A DNA stretch of 64,000 nucleotides, taken from NCBI GenBank assembly GCA_021772915.1, contig JAJFLB010000021.1, positions 1 to 64,000 of the forward strand. Reading direction: 5' to 3'. Positions 10,901 through 21,053 of the stretch are shown here, piece after piece. Position 1 is the stretch's first letter. The number at the start of each line of letters is the position of its first letter. The stretch comes from Gammaproteobacteria bacterium (lineage in GTDB: Bacteria > Pseudomonadota > Gammaproteobacteria > Xanthomonadales > SZUA-36). The notes below the pieces were generated by a model. The model searched no databases, had not been told where the DNA came from, and saw only the letters and a program-made list of their open reading frames with translations. Both the position numbers and the translations under genes were made by a program.

Positions 10901-10923
10901 GCTGCAGTTGAATTGCAGCTTTT
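10901..10923 (+). terminator. Short hairpin with four T, possible weak terminator after rpmJ
   Basis: GCTGCA (10901-10906) pairs with TGCAGC (10914-10919) around a 7-base loop, followed by TTTT. The stem is only six pairs and the T run is short, so it may attenuate rather than stop spc operon transcription. It lies directly before the rpsM promoter. Confidence 0.4.
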
Positions 10924-10948
10924 ACCGGATTAACGGATTAGATATAAT
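10921..10948 (+). promoter_or_regulatory. Sigma70-like promoter of the alpha operon (rpsM)
   Basis: TTTACC (10921-10926) and a perfect TATAAT (10943-10948) are separated by 16 bases, predicting a start near 10955, about 39 bases before rpsM. It is the best promoter-like sequence in the ribosomal cluster and sits where the E. coli alpha operon also begins. A hairpin GTACTG/CAGTAC (10949-10954 with 10965-10970) overlaps the predicted start and would only form fully in read-through transcripts. Confidence 0.6.
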
Positions 10949-10993
10949 GTACTGTTACATTGGGCAGTACCAACATTAGTAGGAGAATGCAGT

Positions 10994-11350
10994 ATGGCTC
11001 GCATTGCGGGGGTCAACATACCAGTTCAGAAGCACACGTGGGTCGCGTTGACCACAATATATGGTGTTGGGCGCTCGCGTGCCCTGCAAATTTGTACGGC
11101 GGCCAAGGTGGCACCCGACACAAAAATCAGGGACCTCACGGAACCTGAAGTCGAGGCTGTCCGATCTGAGGTGGCGAAAATTGCGGTGGAAGGTGACTTG
11201 CGCCGTGACGTCGCAATGAATATCAAGCGCTTGATGGATCTGGGTTGTTATCGGGGGCTTCGTCATCGCCGGGGGTTACCCGTGCGTGGCCAGCGAACCA
11301 AAACGAACGCCCGTACCCGTAAGGGCCCACGGCGTCCGATCAAGCGATAA
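10994..11350 (+). CDS. rpsM: 30S ribosomal protein S13
   Basis: A 118-residue S13, in the 30S head at bridges to 23S rRNA and L5. [20 protein letters not shown] and the C-terminal basic tail [20 protein letters not shown] are diagnostic. TAGGAG lies ten bases before the start. First gene of the alpha operon; in E. coli its leader is the S4 repression target. Confidence 0.98.
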   Translation: MARIAGVNIPVQKHTWVALTTIYGVGRSRALQICTAAKVAPDTKIRDLTEPEVEAVRSEVAKIAVEGDLRRDVAMNIKRLMDLGCYRGLRHRRGLPVRGQRTKTNARTRKGPRRPIKR

Positions 11351-11371
11351 GCGGTTACAGGTGGAATATTA

Positions 11372-11761
11372 ATGGCAAAGCCAAATACAAAGGCCAAGAA
11401 AAAGATAAAAAAAGTAGTGGTCGATGGTATCGCCCATATACATGCTTCTTTTAACAACACGATTATTACCCTGAGCGACAGGCAGGGTAATGTTCTCTCA
11501 TGGGCAACATCAGGTGGAGCTGGTTTTCGCGGTTCACGCAAGAGTACTCCATTTGCGGCCCAGGTAGCGGCCGATTCCGCGGGTAGAACCGCACTTGATT
11601 TTGGCCTGAAGAACCTGGAGGTTCGTGTCAAAGGTCCTGGTCCTGGTCGTGAATCATCGGTACGTGCGCTCAACGCCCTCGGTTACAAGATTACCAACAT
11701 CGTTGATGTTACGCCGATTCCGCATAACGGTTGTCGGCCACCCAAGAAACGTCGCGTTTAG
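11372..11761 (+). CDS. rpsK: 30S ribosomal protein S11
   Basis: A 129-residue S11 on the 30S platform, close to the E-site. [20 protein letters not shown] and the end [17 protein letters not shown] are nearly invariant. Followed by rpsD after 11 bases. Confidence 0.98.
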   Translation: MAKPNTKAKKKIKKVVVDGIAHIHASFNNTIITLSDRQGNVLSWATSGGAGFRGSRKSTPFAAQVAADSAGRTALDFGLKNLEVRVKGPGPGRESSVRALNALGYKITNIVDVTPIPHNGCRPPKKRRV

Positions 11762-11772
11762 GAGTTTTTGAT

Positions 11773-12399
11773 ATGGCTAGATATATAGGACCAACCTGCA
11801 AACTCGCGCGGCGAGAAGGTGTGGATCTGGGCTTGAAGAGTCCGGCACGGGGACTTGAGTCCAAGTGCAAACTGAATCAGGTGCCCGGCCAGCATGGTGC
11901 ATCGAGACGTCAGCGATTGTCAGATTATGCACTGCAGTTGCGTGAGAAACAGAAGGTTCGTCGTACCTACGGCATACTTGAGAGACAATTTCGCAACTAC
12001 TACAAGAAAGCTGCCGGCCAGAAGGGCGCCACGGGTCAAAACCTCCTGGTTCTGCTTGAGAGCCGTCTGGATAACGTGGTTTATCGTATGGGTTTTGCAG
12101 TAACACGTGCGCAGGCCCGTCAGCTGGTTTCGCATAAGTCTATCCATGTCAACGGTAGCCAGGTAAACATTCCGTCTTATCAGGTCAAGCCGGGTGATGT
12201 TGTCAGTATCGCAGAGAAAGCCAAAAACCAGCTGCGGGTCAAAGAGTCTATAACCCTGAGTCAGGAAATGGATCTGGTTGCTGTATGGATGGAAGTTAAT
12301 AATGAAAAAATGGAAGGCACATACAAGACTTTTCCAGATCGGGTTGATTTGCCGTCTGATATCAACGAGAACCTGATTGTCGAGCTGTACTCCAAGTAA
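11773..12399 (+). CDS. rpsD: 30S ribosomal protein S4
   Basis: A 208-residue S4, an assembly initiator of the 30S subunit and the alpha operon repressor in E. coli. The ATG at 11773 ([16 protein letters not shown]) is the family start; an in-frame start at 11731 inside rpsK is not supported. The S4 RNA-binding domain is at about residues 97-160 ([20 protein letters not shown]). GGAG precedes the start. Confidence 0.97.
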   Translation: MARYIGPTCKLARREGVDLGLKSPARGLESKCKLNQVPGQHGASRRQRLSDYALQLREKQKVRRTYGILERQFRNYYKKAAGQKGATGQNLLVLLESRLDNVVYRMGFAVTRAQARQLVSHKSIHVNGSQVNIPSYQVKPGDVVSIAEKAKNQLRVKESITLSQEMDLVAVWMEVNNEKMEGTYKTFPDRVDLPSDINENLIVELYSK

Positions 12400-12470
12400 A
12401 GTCCCGGTTATCCCGTCAGGTTTCTGGCTGGTTAATTTCATCAGAATAACTATTGAGTGAGGTACATCCC

Positions 12471-13457
12471 ATGATGGGTGTGATTGAAAACATGTTAAGA
12501 CCCAGAGCGGTAGGTGTTGATGAGATCAGCCCTAACCGTGCCCGTATTGCATTAGAGCCCTTAGAGCGGGGTTTTGGACATACACTGGGTAACGCTTTGC
12601 GCCGTGTATTGTTGTCATCGATTCCGGGTTTTGCAATTGTGGAAGTCGAAATCGATGGCGTATTGCACGAGTACACTGCCGTTGAAGGTTTGCAGGAAGA
12701 CATCATCGAAGTCTTGTTAAATCTAAAGGGTATTGCCCTGCGTATGTTTGAACGCGAAGAGGCCACGCTGGTCTTGACCAAAAAGGGCCAGGGACCGGTA
12801 TACGCATCAGATATCCAACTCGACCACAATGTGGAGGTGGTCAATCCCGATCACCTGATCTGCAATCTGACGAAGAGCGGTGAGCTTAACATGCGTCTGA
12901 AAGTTGCACGTGGTGTGGGCTATCAGCCTGCCACCCAGTTGCGGGTTGATGAAGAAGAAAGCCGTCCCATTGGCCGTCTGATGCTGGATGCATCATTCTG
13001 CCCGGTACGTCGTGTTTCTTACACTGTCGAGGCAGCCCGTGTTGAGCAGCGTACCGATCTGGATAAATTGATTCTGGACGTAGAGACCGACGGTACGATG
13101 GATTGTGAAGCCACTGTCAAACTGGCTGCAAATATTCTGGCTGATCAATTGGCCGTGTTTGTAGATTTCAAAGCGCGTACTGAGATTGTGGAAGAGGAAA
13201 AATCTCAGGAAATTGATCCGGTGTTACTCCGCCCGATTGATGATCTCGAATTGACCGTGCGCTCAGCCAATTGCCTGAAAGCAGAAAGCATATTGTACAT
13301 AGGCGATCTGGTGCAAAGAACAGAGGTGGAGTTGCTTAAAACACCCAACCTCGGTAAGAAATCATTGACCGAAATTAAAGATGTCCTGGCGCAACACGAA
13401 TTGTCGCTGGGAACCAAACTTGAAAATTGGCCACCGGCGGCGCTGACAGATATATGA
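12471..13457 (+). CDS. rpoA: RNA polymerase alpha subunit
   Basis: A 328-residue alpha subunit. The N-terminal assembly domain shows [20 protein letters not shown]; the C-terminal domain (about 240-328) shows [20 protein letters not shown] with the Arg used for UP-element and activator contact. The ATG at 12471 follows GAGTGAGG at good spacing and gives nearly the E. coli length (329); an in-frame TTG at 12453 is less likely. Position between rpsD and rplQ is standard. Confidence 0.97.
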   Translation: MMGVIENMLRPRAVGVDEISPNRARIALEPLERGFGHTLGNALRRVLLSSIPGFAIVEVEIDGVLHEYTAVEGLQEDIIEVLLNLKGIALRMFEREEATLVLTKKGQGPVYASDIQLDHNVEVVNPDHLICNLTKSGELNMRLKVARGVGYQPATQLRVDEEESRPIGRLMLDASFCPVRRVSYTVEAARVEQRTDLDKLILDVETDGTMDCEATVKLAANILADQLAVFVDFKARTEIVEEEKSQEIDPVLLRPIDDLELTVRSANCLKAESILYIGDLVQRTEVELLKTPNLGKKSLTEIKDVLAQHELSLGTKLENWPPAALTDI

Positions 13458-13517
13458 GTGCCGTGACCTCGCCTTGTTGACGGGGTCTGAAGCAGCTTAC
13501 GAAAATAGGGAAGAGAC

Positions 13518-13904
13518 ATGCGTCATTTAAAATCAGGACGTAAACTGAACCGCAATAGTAGCCATAGAAAAGCGATGTTTCGCAATATGGCGAATTCGCT
13601 GATTCAGCATGAAATCATTAAAACGACTTTGCCCAAGGCAAAAGAGTTGCGCCGGGTTGCCGAGCCGTTGATTACACTGGCCAAGAGCGACAGTGTCGCC
13701 CATCGTCGACAGGCGTTTGACCGTCTGCGTGACAAAGAGGCGGTCGGAAAATTATTTGCCGAAATCGGACCGCGTTACGTGGACCGCCCAGGGGGATATT
13801 TGCGTATCATGAAGTGTGGCTACCGTAGCGGGGACAAAGCACCGATGGCTTATGTTGAACTGGTTGACCGTCCACGTGAAGACGATCAGGTCCTCGAAGA
13901 GTAA
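13518..13904 (+). CDS. rplQ: 50S ribosomal protein L17
   Basis: A 128-residue L17. [20 protein letters not shown] and the segment [20 protein letters not shown] are diagnostic. GGGAAGAGA precedes the start. It ends the ribosomal superoperon; its stop is only 11 bases from the facing feoB stop, with no recognisable intrinsic terminator between them. Confidence 0.98.
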   Translation: MRHLKSGRKLNRNSSHRKAMFRNMANSLIQHEIIKTTLPKAKELRRVAEPLITLAKSDSVAHRRQAFDRLRDKEAVGKLFAEIGPRYVDRPGGYLRIMKCGYRSGDKAPMAYVELVDRPREDDQVLEE

Positions 13905-13915
13905 ACCCTCACCGA

Positions 13916-16069
13916 TCAAATCAAACTGCCCAGCTGATAGACCAGCAAGGCACCTACATACCCAATACCTGTCATGTAGGTCCACGCAAATATAGGCCAG
14001 CGCCAGCTATTTGTCTCTCTATGGATGGTCGCGACAGTTGCCGCGCATTGCAGGCACCAGGCATAAAAAATCAGTAGCCCCAGGACCATCGGTAAGGTGA
14101 ATATGGGTCGGCCATCGGGCCATTGGACGGCTCTTAGTTTCTCAGCCAGGCTCTGGTCATCATAATTTGAGCCGACCGCATAGATTGTCCCCATAACGGC
14201 CACCACCACTTCACGTGCCGGGAACCCGGCAATGACCGCCGAGGAGACCCGCCAGTCCCAGCCCAGCGGTTTGAAGACCGGCTCGATGACACGTCCCAGC
14301 CGTCCGAGCCAGCTTTGAGACATTTGTGCCGCTGACCGCGCGGCTTCCACGTCTTCCTGGGTTGCCAATTCAGCTTGAGTGGTTGGGGTCTCGAAGTGGG
14401 TCGTATCCATACGAGGGAAATAAGCCAGCCCCCATACAATGACGGCGACAGAGAAGATCACGGTACCCGCACGTTTCAAAAATATCCTGATCCGGTCATA
14501 CAATTTGATCGCGATGGTTTGCAAATTAGGCGTACGAAATTCTGGAAGTGCAAGCATGAATCGCGGTTTCGGCCCTTTGAGCACCGATGTCTTGAGGAAA
14601 AACGCCGTGCCCAACCCGGCTATTATCCCCAGCAGATAAAGCCCGAACAGTATCACGCCCTGCAGATTCAACCAGCCCATGGACCGGTTGGGTACGAACG
14701 CGGCGATTAACAAAGCATAGATGGGTAGTCTGGCGGAGCAGGTCATAAATGGTGCTGCCAGGATAGTGGCGATTCGATCCTTGCGATTTGGAATGACCCG
14801 CGTAGCCATGATTGACGGTACCGCGCACGCAAAGCTGGAAAGCATGGGGATTACAGATTGACCGGACAAACCGACGCCCCGCATGACCCTGTCCATAAGG
14901 AAAGATGCCCGGGCAAGATAGCCACTGTCTTCAAGAATAATAATAAAAAGAAAAAGGATCAGTATCTGTGGTAAAAATATAATGACACTGCCCACCCCTG
15001 CAATAACGCCGTCGGCCAGGAAACTGCCGAGTGCATTGTCACCCAACTGTGTCAGTATTTGCTGTCCAAGTCTGCTGCTGGCACGGTCAATGGCATCCAT
15101 CATGGGTGTGGCCCATGAGAAAACAGCCTGAAATACCAGTAACAAAACCCCGAAAAACAACAAGGTGGCAGGCCAGGGTTGATTGGTCCAACGAATCAGA
15201 CGTGCTCTCATTTTCAGATAAAGGGGTGCCTGGCTCTGAACTTCCGTGATGACATTTTTAGCCCAACGATACCGGTGACGGGCTTCGGCTGCCGCGGGTG
15301 GCGCATTGCCAAAAAGTTCCAGGCGTAGTTTGCCAATGGTGTCAGATCCAAGCTGTTGCTCCAGTTTCTCGACATGGCCCGGATGGGTTTGCAGCAGCGC
15401 CTGGATAACATCGACTCTCTGCCAGTCTGCATCAAGTTGCTGCAATAGGGACTGTGCGGTCTTGCTCAGTGCGGGCCACGAAGCGGGGATTGGAGGTACA
15501 GGGCTATCTGCAATACGTGCCAGTCCAAGTCTTAATTCGTCCAAACCCATCTTTCTGGTGCTGCTGACCGGATATACCGGGATTCCACCCAGTGCAGCTT
15601 GCAGGCGCTCAATGTCAGTGCTGATACCACTGGCCGCCGCTGCGTCAATCATGGTCAATGCGACCACCGTAGGTAATTGCAATTCCAGTATCTGTTCAAG
15701 CAGGTAGAGGCCCTGGTAGAGATGTGTGGCGTCTATGACCACCAGCAAGCCATTGGGCCCCTCAGTACCAGGTATTCGCTCCAGTATCACGTCAATGGCG
15801 ATACGTTCATCGGTGGAGGATCCATCCAGGCTATAAATACCAGGCAGGTCAACCAGGCTAACGGCTGAGGATTCGAGTTGAGCCGTTCCCTGATGCTTTT
15901 CGATCGTTACACCGGGAAAGTTACCCGTGGTCTGTCGTAGACCGGTCAAACGATTAAATAATGTACTTTTCCCAGAGTTGGGATTACCTATTATGGCGAT
16001 GGAGGAGCTTGCTTTGTGTCTGATGCCAATACCGCTTAGCGGTATTTTTATTTCAGAGCCTTCAGTCAC
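13916..16069 (-). CDS. feoB: Ferrous iron transporter FeoB
   Basis: A 717-residue inner-membrane Fe2+ transporter with an N-terminal G domain: G1 GNPNSGKST (28-36), GVT in switch I, G3 DLPG (74-77). The G4 motif reads TMID (139-142) where most FeoB proteins have NxxD, which may loosen guanine selectivity. The membrane half has two Gate regions, one with CAVPSIMATRVIPNRKDR and one with GFPAREVVVAVMGTIY, plus a C-terminal CLQCAATVATI segment. The GTG start overlaps the feoA stop by eight bases, so the pair is one operon. No feoC follows. Confidence 0.95.
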   Translation of the reverse strand: MTEGSEIKIPLSGIGIRHKASSSIAIIGNPNSGKSTLFNRLTGLRQTTGNFPGVTIEKHQGTAQLESSAVSLVDLPGIYSLDGSSTDERIAIDVILERIPGTEGPNGLLVVIDATHLYQGLYLLEQILELQLPTVVALTMIDAAAASGISTDIERLQAALGGIPVYPVSSTRKMGLDELRLGLARIADSPVPPIPASWPALSKTAQSLLQQLDADWQRVDVIQALLQTHPGHVEKLEQQLGSDTIGKLRLELFGNAPPAAAEARHRYRWAKNVITEVQSQAPLYLKMRARLIRWTNQPWPATLLFFGVLLLVFQAVFSWATPMMDAIDRASSRLGQQILTQLGDNALGSFLADGVIAGVGSVIIFLPQILILFLFIIILEDSGYLARASFLMDRVMRGVGLSGQSVIPMLSSFACAVPSIMATRVIPNRKDRIATILAAPFMTCSARLPIYALLIAAFVPNRSMGWLNLQGVILFGLYLLGIIAGLGTAFFLKTSVLKGPKPRFMLALPEFRTPNLQTIAIKLYDRIRIFLKRAGTVIFSVAVIVWGLAYFPRMDTTHFETPTTQAELATQEDVEAARSAAQMSQSWLGRLGRVIEPVFKPLGWDWRVSSAVIAGFPAREVVVAVMGTIYAVGSNYDDQSLAEKLRAVQWPDGRPIFTLPMVLGLLIFYAWCLQCAATVATIHRETNSWRWPIFAWTYMTGIGYVGALLVYQLGSLI

Positions 16070-16298
16070 TCGCTGCTATCCGTGACACCTTGAAATGGCG
16101 AGCCTGTTCTTTACGCAGGGATACAGAACCACCAAAAAAACCAATTTCCAGTGGATCCCCGCCGATTGCAACATTTTTCAGGCGAATAGTTATATCTTCA
16201 ATCATGCCCAGACCCATGAGCCGGATGACACCCGGGTCATCGGTGTTTATTTCATCCAGTTTGGCGCAATCACCGGTGACTAAGTCTGCAAGTGTCAT
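16062..16298 (-). CDS. feoA: Ferrous iron transport accessory protein FeoA
   Basis: A 78-residue SH3-like cytosolic protein that supports FeoB. MTLADLVTGDCAKLDEINTD, the LMGLGMIEDITIRLKNVAIG core and GGSVSLRKEQA fit FeoA. It is the first gene of feoAB and begins 20 bases after a Fur-box-like palindrome, so iron repression by Fur is likely. Confidence 0.92.
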   Translation of the reverse strand: MTLADLVTGDCAKLDEINTDDPGVIRLMGLGMIEDITIRLKNVAIGGDPLEIGFFGGSVSLRKEQARHFKVSRIAASD

Positions 16299-16317
16299 AA
16301 ACTATCCCTAAAACGCA

Positions 16318-16336
16318 AATGAGAGTTATTCGCATT
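16318..16336 (-). promoter_or_regulatory. Fur-box-like operator before feoA
   Basis: Read on the minus strand the 19-mer AATGCGAATAACTCTCATT is an inverted repeat (AATGCGA / TCTCATT, one mismatch) that resembles the Fur consensus AATGATAATNATTATCATT. It lies 20-38 bases upstream of the feoA start, the expected place to block the promoter. The match is judged by eye. Confidence 0.65.
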
Positions 16337-16422
16337 AACCTGGAGGCATTGTAAAGCATTTTGGGGGCTAAATCACATGCGTATGAGCAATTAACTTGAT
16401 CTGGATCATCTATCGTGCGATT

Positions 16423-17670
16423 TCAGCGTAGAAATGGAGCAGTTTGGGGGGCAAATGCTTTCACCCACTGCCCGGACTTGACAACTCCACTACATGCATT
16501 TGCCCTGAAGTGGTAAAGCCATTGGTTAACTGAGGGCGAATCTATCACTGTGATATCGGCAGTAAATCCCGGCAGCAACGAACCAATGCGTTGTTCTGCG
16601 CATATTGCCCTGGCGGCAACCGTGGTTGCACCTACCAATACCTCTTGTGGTGTCATTTGCTGGTTGATACAAGCCAGTGTCATTGCGAGCGGTAAGTGGT
16701 AACTGGGTGCGGAACCCGGGTTGAAGTCCGTGGCCACGGCGACCTTCATGCCGGCCTCAAGCATGTCACGGGCTGCAATATACGGTACCCGCAAATACAG
16801 AGAGGCCAAGGGGAGACTGACTGCCACCGTACCGGCATCCGCCATCGCCTGTATCCCGGACTCAGTCGCATGTTCGAGATGTTCCGCTGATATCGCACCC
16901 ATTTCAGCTGCGAATTGTGCTCCCCCGCCGTTGCTTAGTTGATCTGCATGAACCTTCAGCCCCAGACCGGCCCGTTTTGCTGCAGTGAGTATTTGCCTGG
17001 CTTCAGGGATGCTGAAGGCATTTTCGTCCACAAACACGTCGCAAAACTCTGCCAGATTTTGAGCACTTACCATTGGGATCAGCGTATCGCACAACAACCG
17101 GACATAGTCATCACGACAGTTTTGAAACTCGTCGGGAACCATGTGGGCGCCGAGAAAGGTTCTGATGAGGTCGACAGGTTGCTGTGCATCCAATTTGCGA
17201 TACACTTCCAGTTGCTTCAACTCCGAGTCTGCTTCCAGACCGTAACCTGATTTGCACTCAATGGTAGTAACACCAAGCTCCAGCATACCGGCAAGAGCCT
17301 GCAAGGCTTTGCGCGATAATTGCTGAATGGTCGCAGAACGGGTTGCAGAGACGGTACTGCGGATACCACCGCCGGCAGCAGCGATATCCTCGTAACGGTG
17401 ACCCCGCAAACGGAGGTCGAACTCATCATCCCTCCAACCGCCAAAACACAGGTGGGTATGGCAGTCAATCAGACCGGGGATGACCAGTTGCTGTCTGCAA
17501 TCAAAGGACTCTTCCCCGGAATGACGTTTGGGCAGCTGGTTCTCGGGGCCGACCCAGGCTATTTCACCGTTTGCAAATGCCAGCGCAGCATTTTCAATAA
17601 TACCGGCATCCTGCTGGGGATTGGTGGCAGGACAGGTGGCCAGTTGGGCAATGTTACGTAGTACGGTCAT
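16423..17670 (-). CDS. hutI: Imidazolonepropionase
   Basis: A 415-residue amidohydrolase that opens 4-imidazolone-5-propionate to N-formimino-L-glutamate, step three of histidine degradation. The metal motif HTHLCFGG lies near residue 70, with VHADQLSNGGGAQFAAE and ATDFNPGSAPS further on. Sixteen bases after hutH in the same operon. The enzyme that would process formiminoglutamate (HutE, HutF/HutG) is not in the window. Confidence 0.96.
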   Translation of the reverse strand: MTVLRNIAQLATCPATNPQQDAGIIENAALAFANGEIAWVGPENQLPKRHSGEESFDCRQQLVIPGLIDCHTHLCFGGWRDDEFDLRLRGHRYEDIAAAGGGIRSTVSATRSATIQQLSRKALQALAGMLELGVTTIECKSGYGLEADSELKQLEVYRKLDAQQPVDLIRTFLGAHMVPDEFQNCRDDYVRLLCDTLIPMVSAQNLAEFCDVFVDENAFSIPEARQILTAAKRAGLGLKVHADQLSNGGGAQFAAEMGAISAEHLEHATESGIQAMADAGTVAVSLPLASLYLRVPYIAARDMLEAGMKVAVATDFNPGSAPSYHLPLAMTLACINQQMTPQEVLVGATTVAARAICAEQRIGSLLPGFTADITVIDSPSVNQWLYHFRANACSGVVKSGQWVKAFAPQTAPFLR

Positions 17671-17686
17671 ACAACCTGGTCACCCC

Positions 17687-19195
17687 CTATGCAAGTGGTC
17701 CCAGTTCGTTTTCAACGACCTTCAGCAGGACTCCCTGGCGCAGCATTTCGGCACACCGGTCGAGGTCGTTTCTTACTTCATAATCCTTGACCGCGTGCTT
17801 GATTTCTGTTCTTAGTGCCGTGTGGGTCAGCGCCACGCCGCGACCGGGTGCCAGAGCGTCACGAAAATCCAGGGCCTGGGCGGATGTGAGCAGTTCGACC
17901 GCCAATACCCGCTCGACATTACGCAAAACACTGAGTAACTTGAAAGCACTGATAGAGCCCATGCTCACGTGGTCCTCCTGGCCCAGACTGGTTGGAATGG
18001 AATCAACGCTGGCAGGGTGACAAAGCACCTTGTTTTCGGACACCAGAGCGGCCGCAGTATATTGTGGAATCATGAATCCGGAATTGACACCGGTGTCCTG
18101 CATCAATAGTTTTGGCAGGCCATCATGGCCCTCCAGTAGCAGGTAGGTTCGCCGTTCGGAAATGCTGGCCAGCTCAGCCAGCGCGATGGCAGCAAAGTCC
18201 AGCGCCAGGGCCAATGGCTGGCCGTGAAAGTTTCCACCTGAGATGATTTCCCCAGGGGCGAATACCAGGGGGTTGTCAGTCACGGAGTTCAGCTCAGTTT
18301 CAATGCAGTCACGTGCGTAATTCAAGGCATCCCGGCTCGCCCCATGCACCTGTGGTACACAGCGCAAACTATAGGGATCCTGAACTTTTCCGCAGTCACG
18401 GTGGGAAGCAAGAATTTCGCTGCCTTCCAGTAACTTACGAATATTGGTCGCCACGGCCTGTTGACCAGGGTGAGGACGGATACGGTGTACTCTTTCGTCA
18501 AAAGGTGCAGCGCTGCCTTGCAGTGCCTCCAGACTCATGGCCGCAAGGAGATCTGCCTCGCGTTGCAATACCAGGCTGCGTTCAAGTGCAAAGGCACCGT
18601 ATGCAGCCATCATTTGGGTGCCATTGATCAGCGCCAGGCCATCTTTTGCCTGTAATTTGAGTGGTTCCAAACCCGCATTTTGTATGACAGGTGCAGCTGG
18701 AATCCTGGTTGTGAATTCCTTGTTCCATACTTCTCCCCGCCCGATCAAAGGCAGACACAGGTGGGCCAGTGGTGCGAGGTCGCCGGACGCGCCAACGCTA
18801 CCACGACTGGGCACCCATGGAACTATGGCATGCTCATCCAGCTTCAGGAGTTGTTTGAAAGTCTGTTCAGAGACACCTGAGTATCCATGGCTCAACGAAT
18901 GAATCTTTAATTGCAGCATCAACCGGGAAATTTCTGGCGGTACCGGGTCACCCACGCCGCAGGCGTGACTTAGCAAAAGGTTTTGTTGCAATGTGCTTAG
19001 TTTGTCGGAGGAAATACGCTGATCGGCGAGAATACCGAATCCGGTATTAATGCCATAATGTGCATTACCGTCCAGCAGTGCATCATCGACAATTTTTCGG
19101 GACCGGCTGACCGCCTCGTGCTGCAGCCGGTGTTGCTGCATGCAAGTCTCCAGGTCTGTATAGAGGGACCCGAGTCTGATGCGATTGGCTGTCAT
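17687..19195 (-). CDS. hutH: Histidine ammonia-lyase
   Basis: A 502-residue lyase converting histidine to urocanate and ammonia. The triad Ala136-Ser137-Gly138 in GSVGASGDLAPLAHL forms the MIO cofactor, and YGINTGFG (47-54) has the catalytic Tyr. QDTGVNSGFMIPQYTAAALV near residue 370 is also conserved. Lies 12 bases after hutU. Length is normal for the family (about 510). Confidence 0.97.
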   Translation of the reverse strand: MTANRIRLGSLYTDLETCMQQHRLQHEAVSRSRKIVDDALLDGNAHYGINTGFGILADQRISSDKLSTLQQNLLLSHACGVGDPVPPEISRLMLQLKIHSLSHGYSGVSEQTFKQLLKLDEHAIVPWVPSRGSVGASGDLAPLAHLCLPLIGRGEVWNKEFTTRIPAAPVIQNAGLEPLKLQAKDGLALINGTQMMAAYGAFALERSLVLQREADLLAAMSLEALQGSAAPFDERVHRIRPHPGQQAVATNIRKLLEGSEILASHRDCGKVQDPYSLRCVPQVHGASRDALNYARDCIETELNSVTDNPLVFAPGEIISGGNFHGQPLALALDFAAIALAELASISERRTYLLLEGHDGLPKLLMQDTGVNSGFMIPQYTAAALVSENKVLCHPASVDSIPTSLGQEDHVSMGSISAFKLLSVLRNVERVLAVELLTSAQALDFRDALAPGRGVALTHTALRTEIKHAVKDYEVRNDLDRCAEMLRQGVLLKVVENELGPLA

Positions 19196-19207
19196 GGTAT
19201 CTGGGAG

Positions 19208-20863
19208 CTATCCGTTAACCATGGGCAGGTCAACGCCACGTTCGTTCGCAATATCGATGGCCTCCCGATAGCCCGCATCAGCATGACGCATTACACCGGT
19301 ACCGGGATCAGCCGTCAATACGCGCTGTAACCTCCGGTCAGCTGCTTCAGTTCCGTCCGCCACGCAAACCATACCCGCGTGCTGAGAATAGCCAATGCCC
19401 ACTCCGCCTCCGTGATGAATGGATACCCAACTGGCACCGCAGGCCGTGTTTAACATGGCGTTTAATAAAGGCCAGTCGGCGATGGCGTCTGAGCCATCCT
19501 TCATGGCCTCGGTTTCGCGGTTTGGCGAGGCAACTGACCCGGTGTCAAGATGGTCACGGCCAATCACAATGGGAGCCTTGACCTGACCGCTACGGACCAG
19601 TTCGTTGAATCGCAAGGCAGCTTTGGCGCGTTCACCGTATTCCAGCCAGCAAATTCGTGCTGGCAAACCCTGAAAACTAATCTGTTCCTGAGCCTTTTCG
19701 ATCCATCGCCGCAAGGCCAGCTTTTCAGGGAACAAATCCAGAATTGCAGCGTCGGTGGTGTGGATATCTTCGGCCTCACCAGACAATGCCGCCCAGCGAA
19801 AAGGCCCTGCGCCACGACAAAACAATGGACGAATGTATGCCGGAACAAATCCTGGAAAATCAAAAGCTTCTGGCATGTTTCTAAAGTCTGACACCTGACC
19901 TCGGAGGTTGTTGCCGTAGTCGAAACAGATGCTACCACGCGATTTCAGCTCCAGGATTGCACGCACGTGCTCAACCATGGAGTCCAATACCTTATTGTCG
20001 TAATCCTCCGGATCCGAGGCCCTGAGTTTGCTCGCCTCAGCAAGAGAGTGACCTATTGGGATGTACCCTTCACGCAGATCGTGGGCGGAAGTCTGGTCGG
20101 TGATAATGTCCGGTACAAAGTTGCGTCGCACCAGTTCTGGCATGATTTCTGCAATATTTCCAACGAGCCCGACAGATACCGGGATCTCTGACCGGTCGAT
20201 GATCTCCAATGCGTCATCGAGCTTATCGGTCATTTGGTCACAGTAGCCCGTTTTCACACGCCGCTGGATACGCGAAGGGTCTACCTCAACTGCAAGGCAA
20301 TGACCTTCATTCATCGTAATGGCAAGGGGCTGGGCACCGCCCATGCCACCCAGGCCTGCGGTGAGAGTCAAACGGCCACGTAAACTGTTATTGAAATGCT
20401 GTCTGGCACATTCGGCGAAAGTCTCGTAGGTGCCCTGTACAATGCCCTGTGAACCAATATATATCCACGAACCGGCGGTCATTTGACCGAACATGGTCAG
20501 GCCTTTTTTCTCCAGGTCCCGGAACACTTCCCAGGTGCCCCAACGGGGTACCAGGTTGGAATTGGCAATCAGAACACGTGGCGCCTCCTCGTGTGTATGA
20601 AAAACACCTACAGGTTTGCCGCTTTGAATCAACAGTGTTTCATCATTCTCAAGACGTTTCAGTGTGACGATAATCTTCTTCAGAGACTCACGGTTTCGAG
20701 CGGCTTTACCGGTCCCACCGTAGACAATGAGCTCATCCGGTTTCTCTGCAACTTCCGGATCCAGATTATTCATCAGCATCCGCATCGCCGCCTCCTGGTG
20801 CCAGCCTTTGCAGGTTAATTGGCAGCCGGTAGGTGCTTTCATTGGTGTGTGGGTTGCGTTCAT
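19208..20863 (-). CDS. hutU: Urocanate hydratase
   Basis: A 551-residue NAD-dependent urocanase. Residues [31 protein letters not shown] and [12 protein letters not shown] are family signatures, and [13 protein letters not shown] lies near the active site. First gene of hutUHI. The ATG at 20863 has no strong ribosome site, and an ATG at 20842 is possible. No HutC repressor gene is adjacent, and I see no clear operator in the 190 bases to dsbB. Confidence 0.97.
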   Translation of the reverse strand: MNATHTPMKAPTGCQLTCKGWHQEAAMRMLMNNLDPEVAEKPDELIVYGGTGKAARNRESLKKIIVTLKRLENDETLLIQSGKPVGVFHTHEEAPRVLIANSNLVPRWGTWEVFRDLEKKGLTMFGQMTAGSWIYIGSQGIVQGTYETFAECARQHFNNSLRGRLTLTAGLGGMGGAQPLAITMNEGHCLAVEVDPSRIQRRVKTGYCDQMTDKLDDALEIIDRSEIPVSVGLVGNIAEIMPELVRRNFVPDIITDQTSAHDLREGYIPIGHSLAEASKLRASDPEDYDNKVLDSMVEHVRAILELKSRGSICFDYGNNLRGQVSDFRNMPEAFDFPGFVPAYIRPLFCRGAGPFRWAALSGEAEDIHTTDAAILDLFPEKLALRRWIEKAQEQISFQGLPARICWLEYGERAKAALRFNELVRSGQVKAPIVIGRDHLDTGSVASPNRETEAMKDGSDAIADWPLLNAMLNTACGASWVSIHHGGGVGIGYSQHAGMVCVADGTEAADRRLQRVLTADPGTGVMRHADAGYREAIDIANERGVDLPMVNG

Positions 20864-21053
20864 TGCGGTTCAGTCTTTATGCTTGTCAGAGTTGTCAGGA
20901 TTATAACAGCGAAAGACACAGTAACCGTTGCGTTGTACCGGTGTCGGCGACCCGTTCATTTGGTAAAAAGTGAGCAGACGTATCTCCGGGAAGACGACGT
21001 TGCGACCCACCAACAGTAACAGCTATGGGTAATAGCAAACGCGCGGAGTCAAA

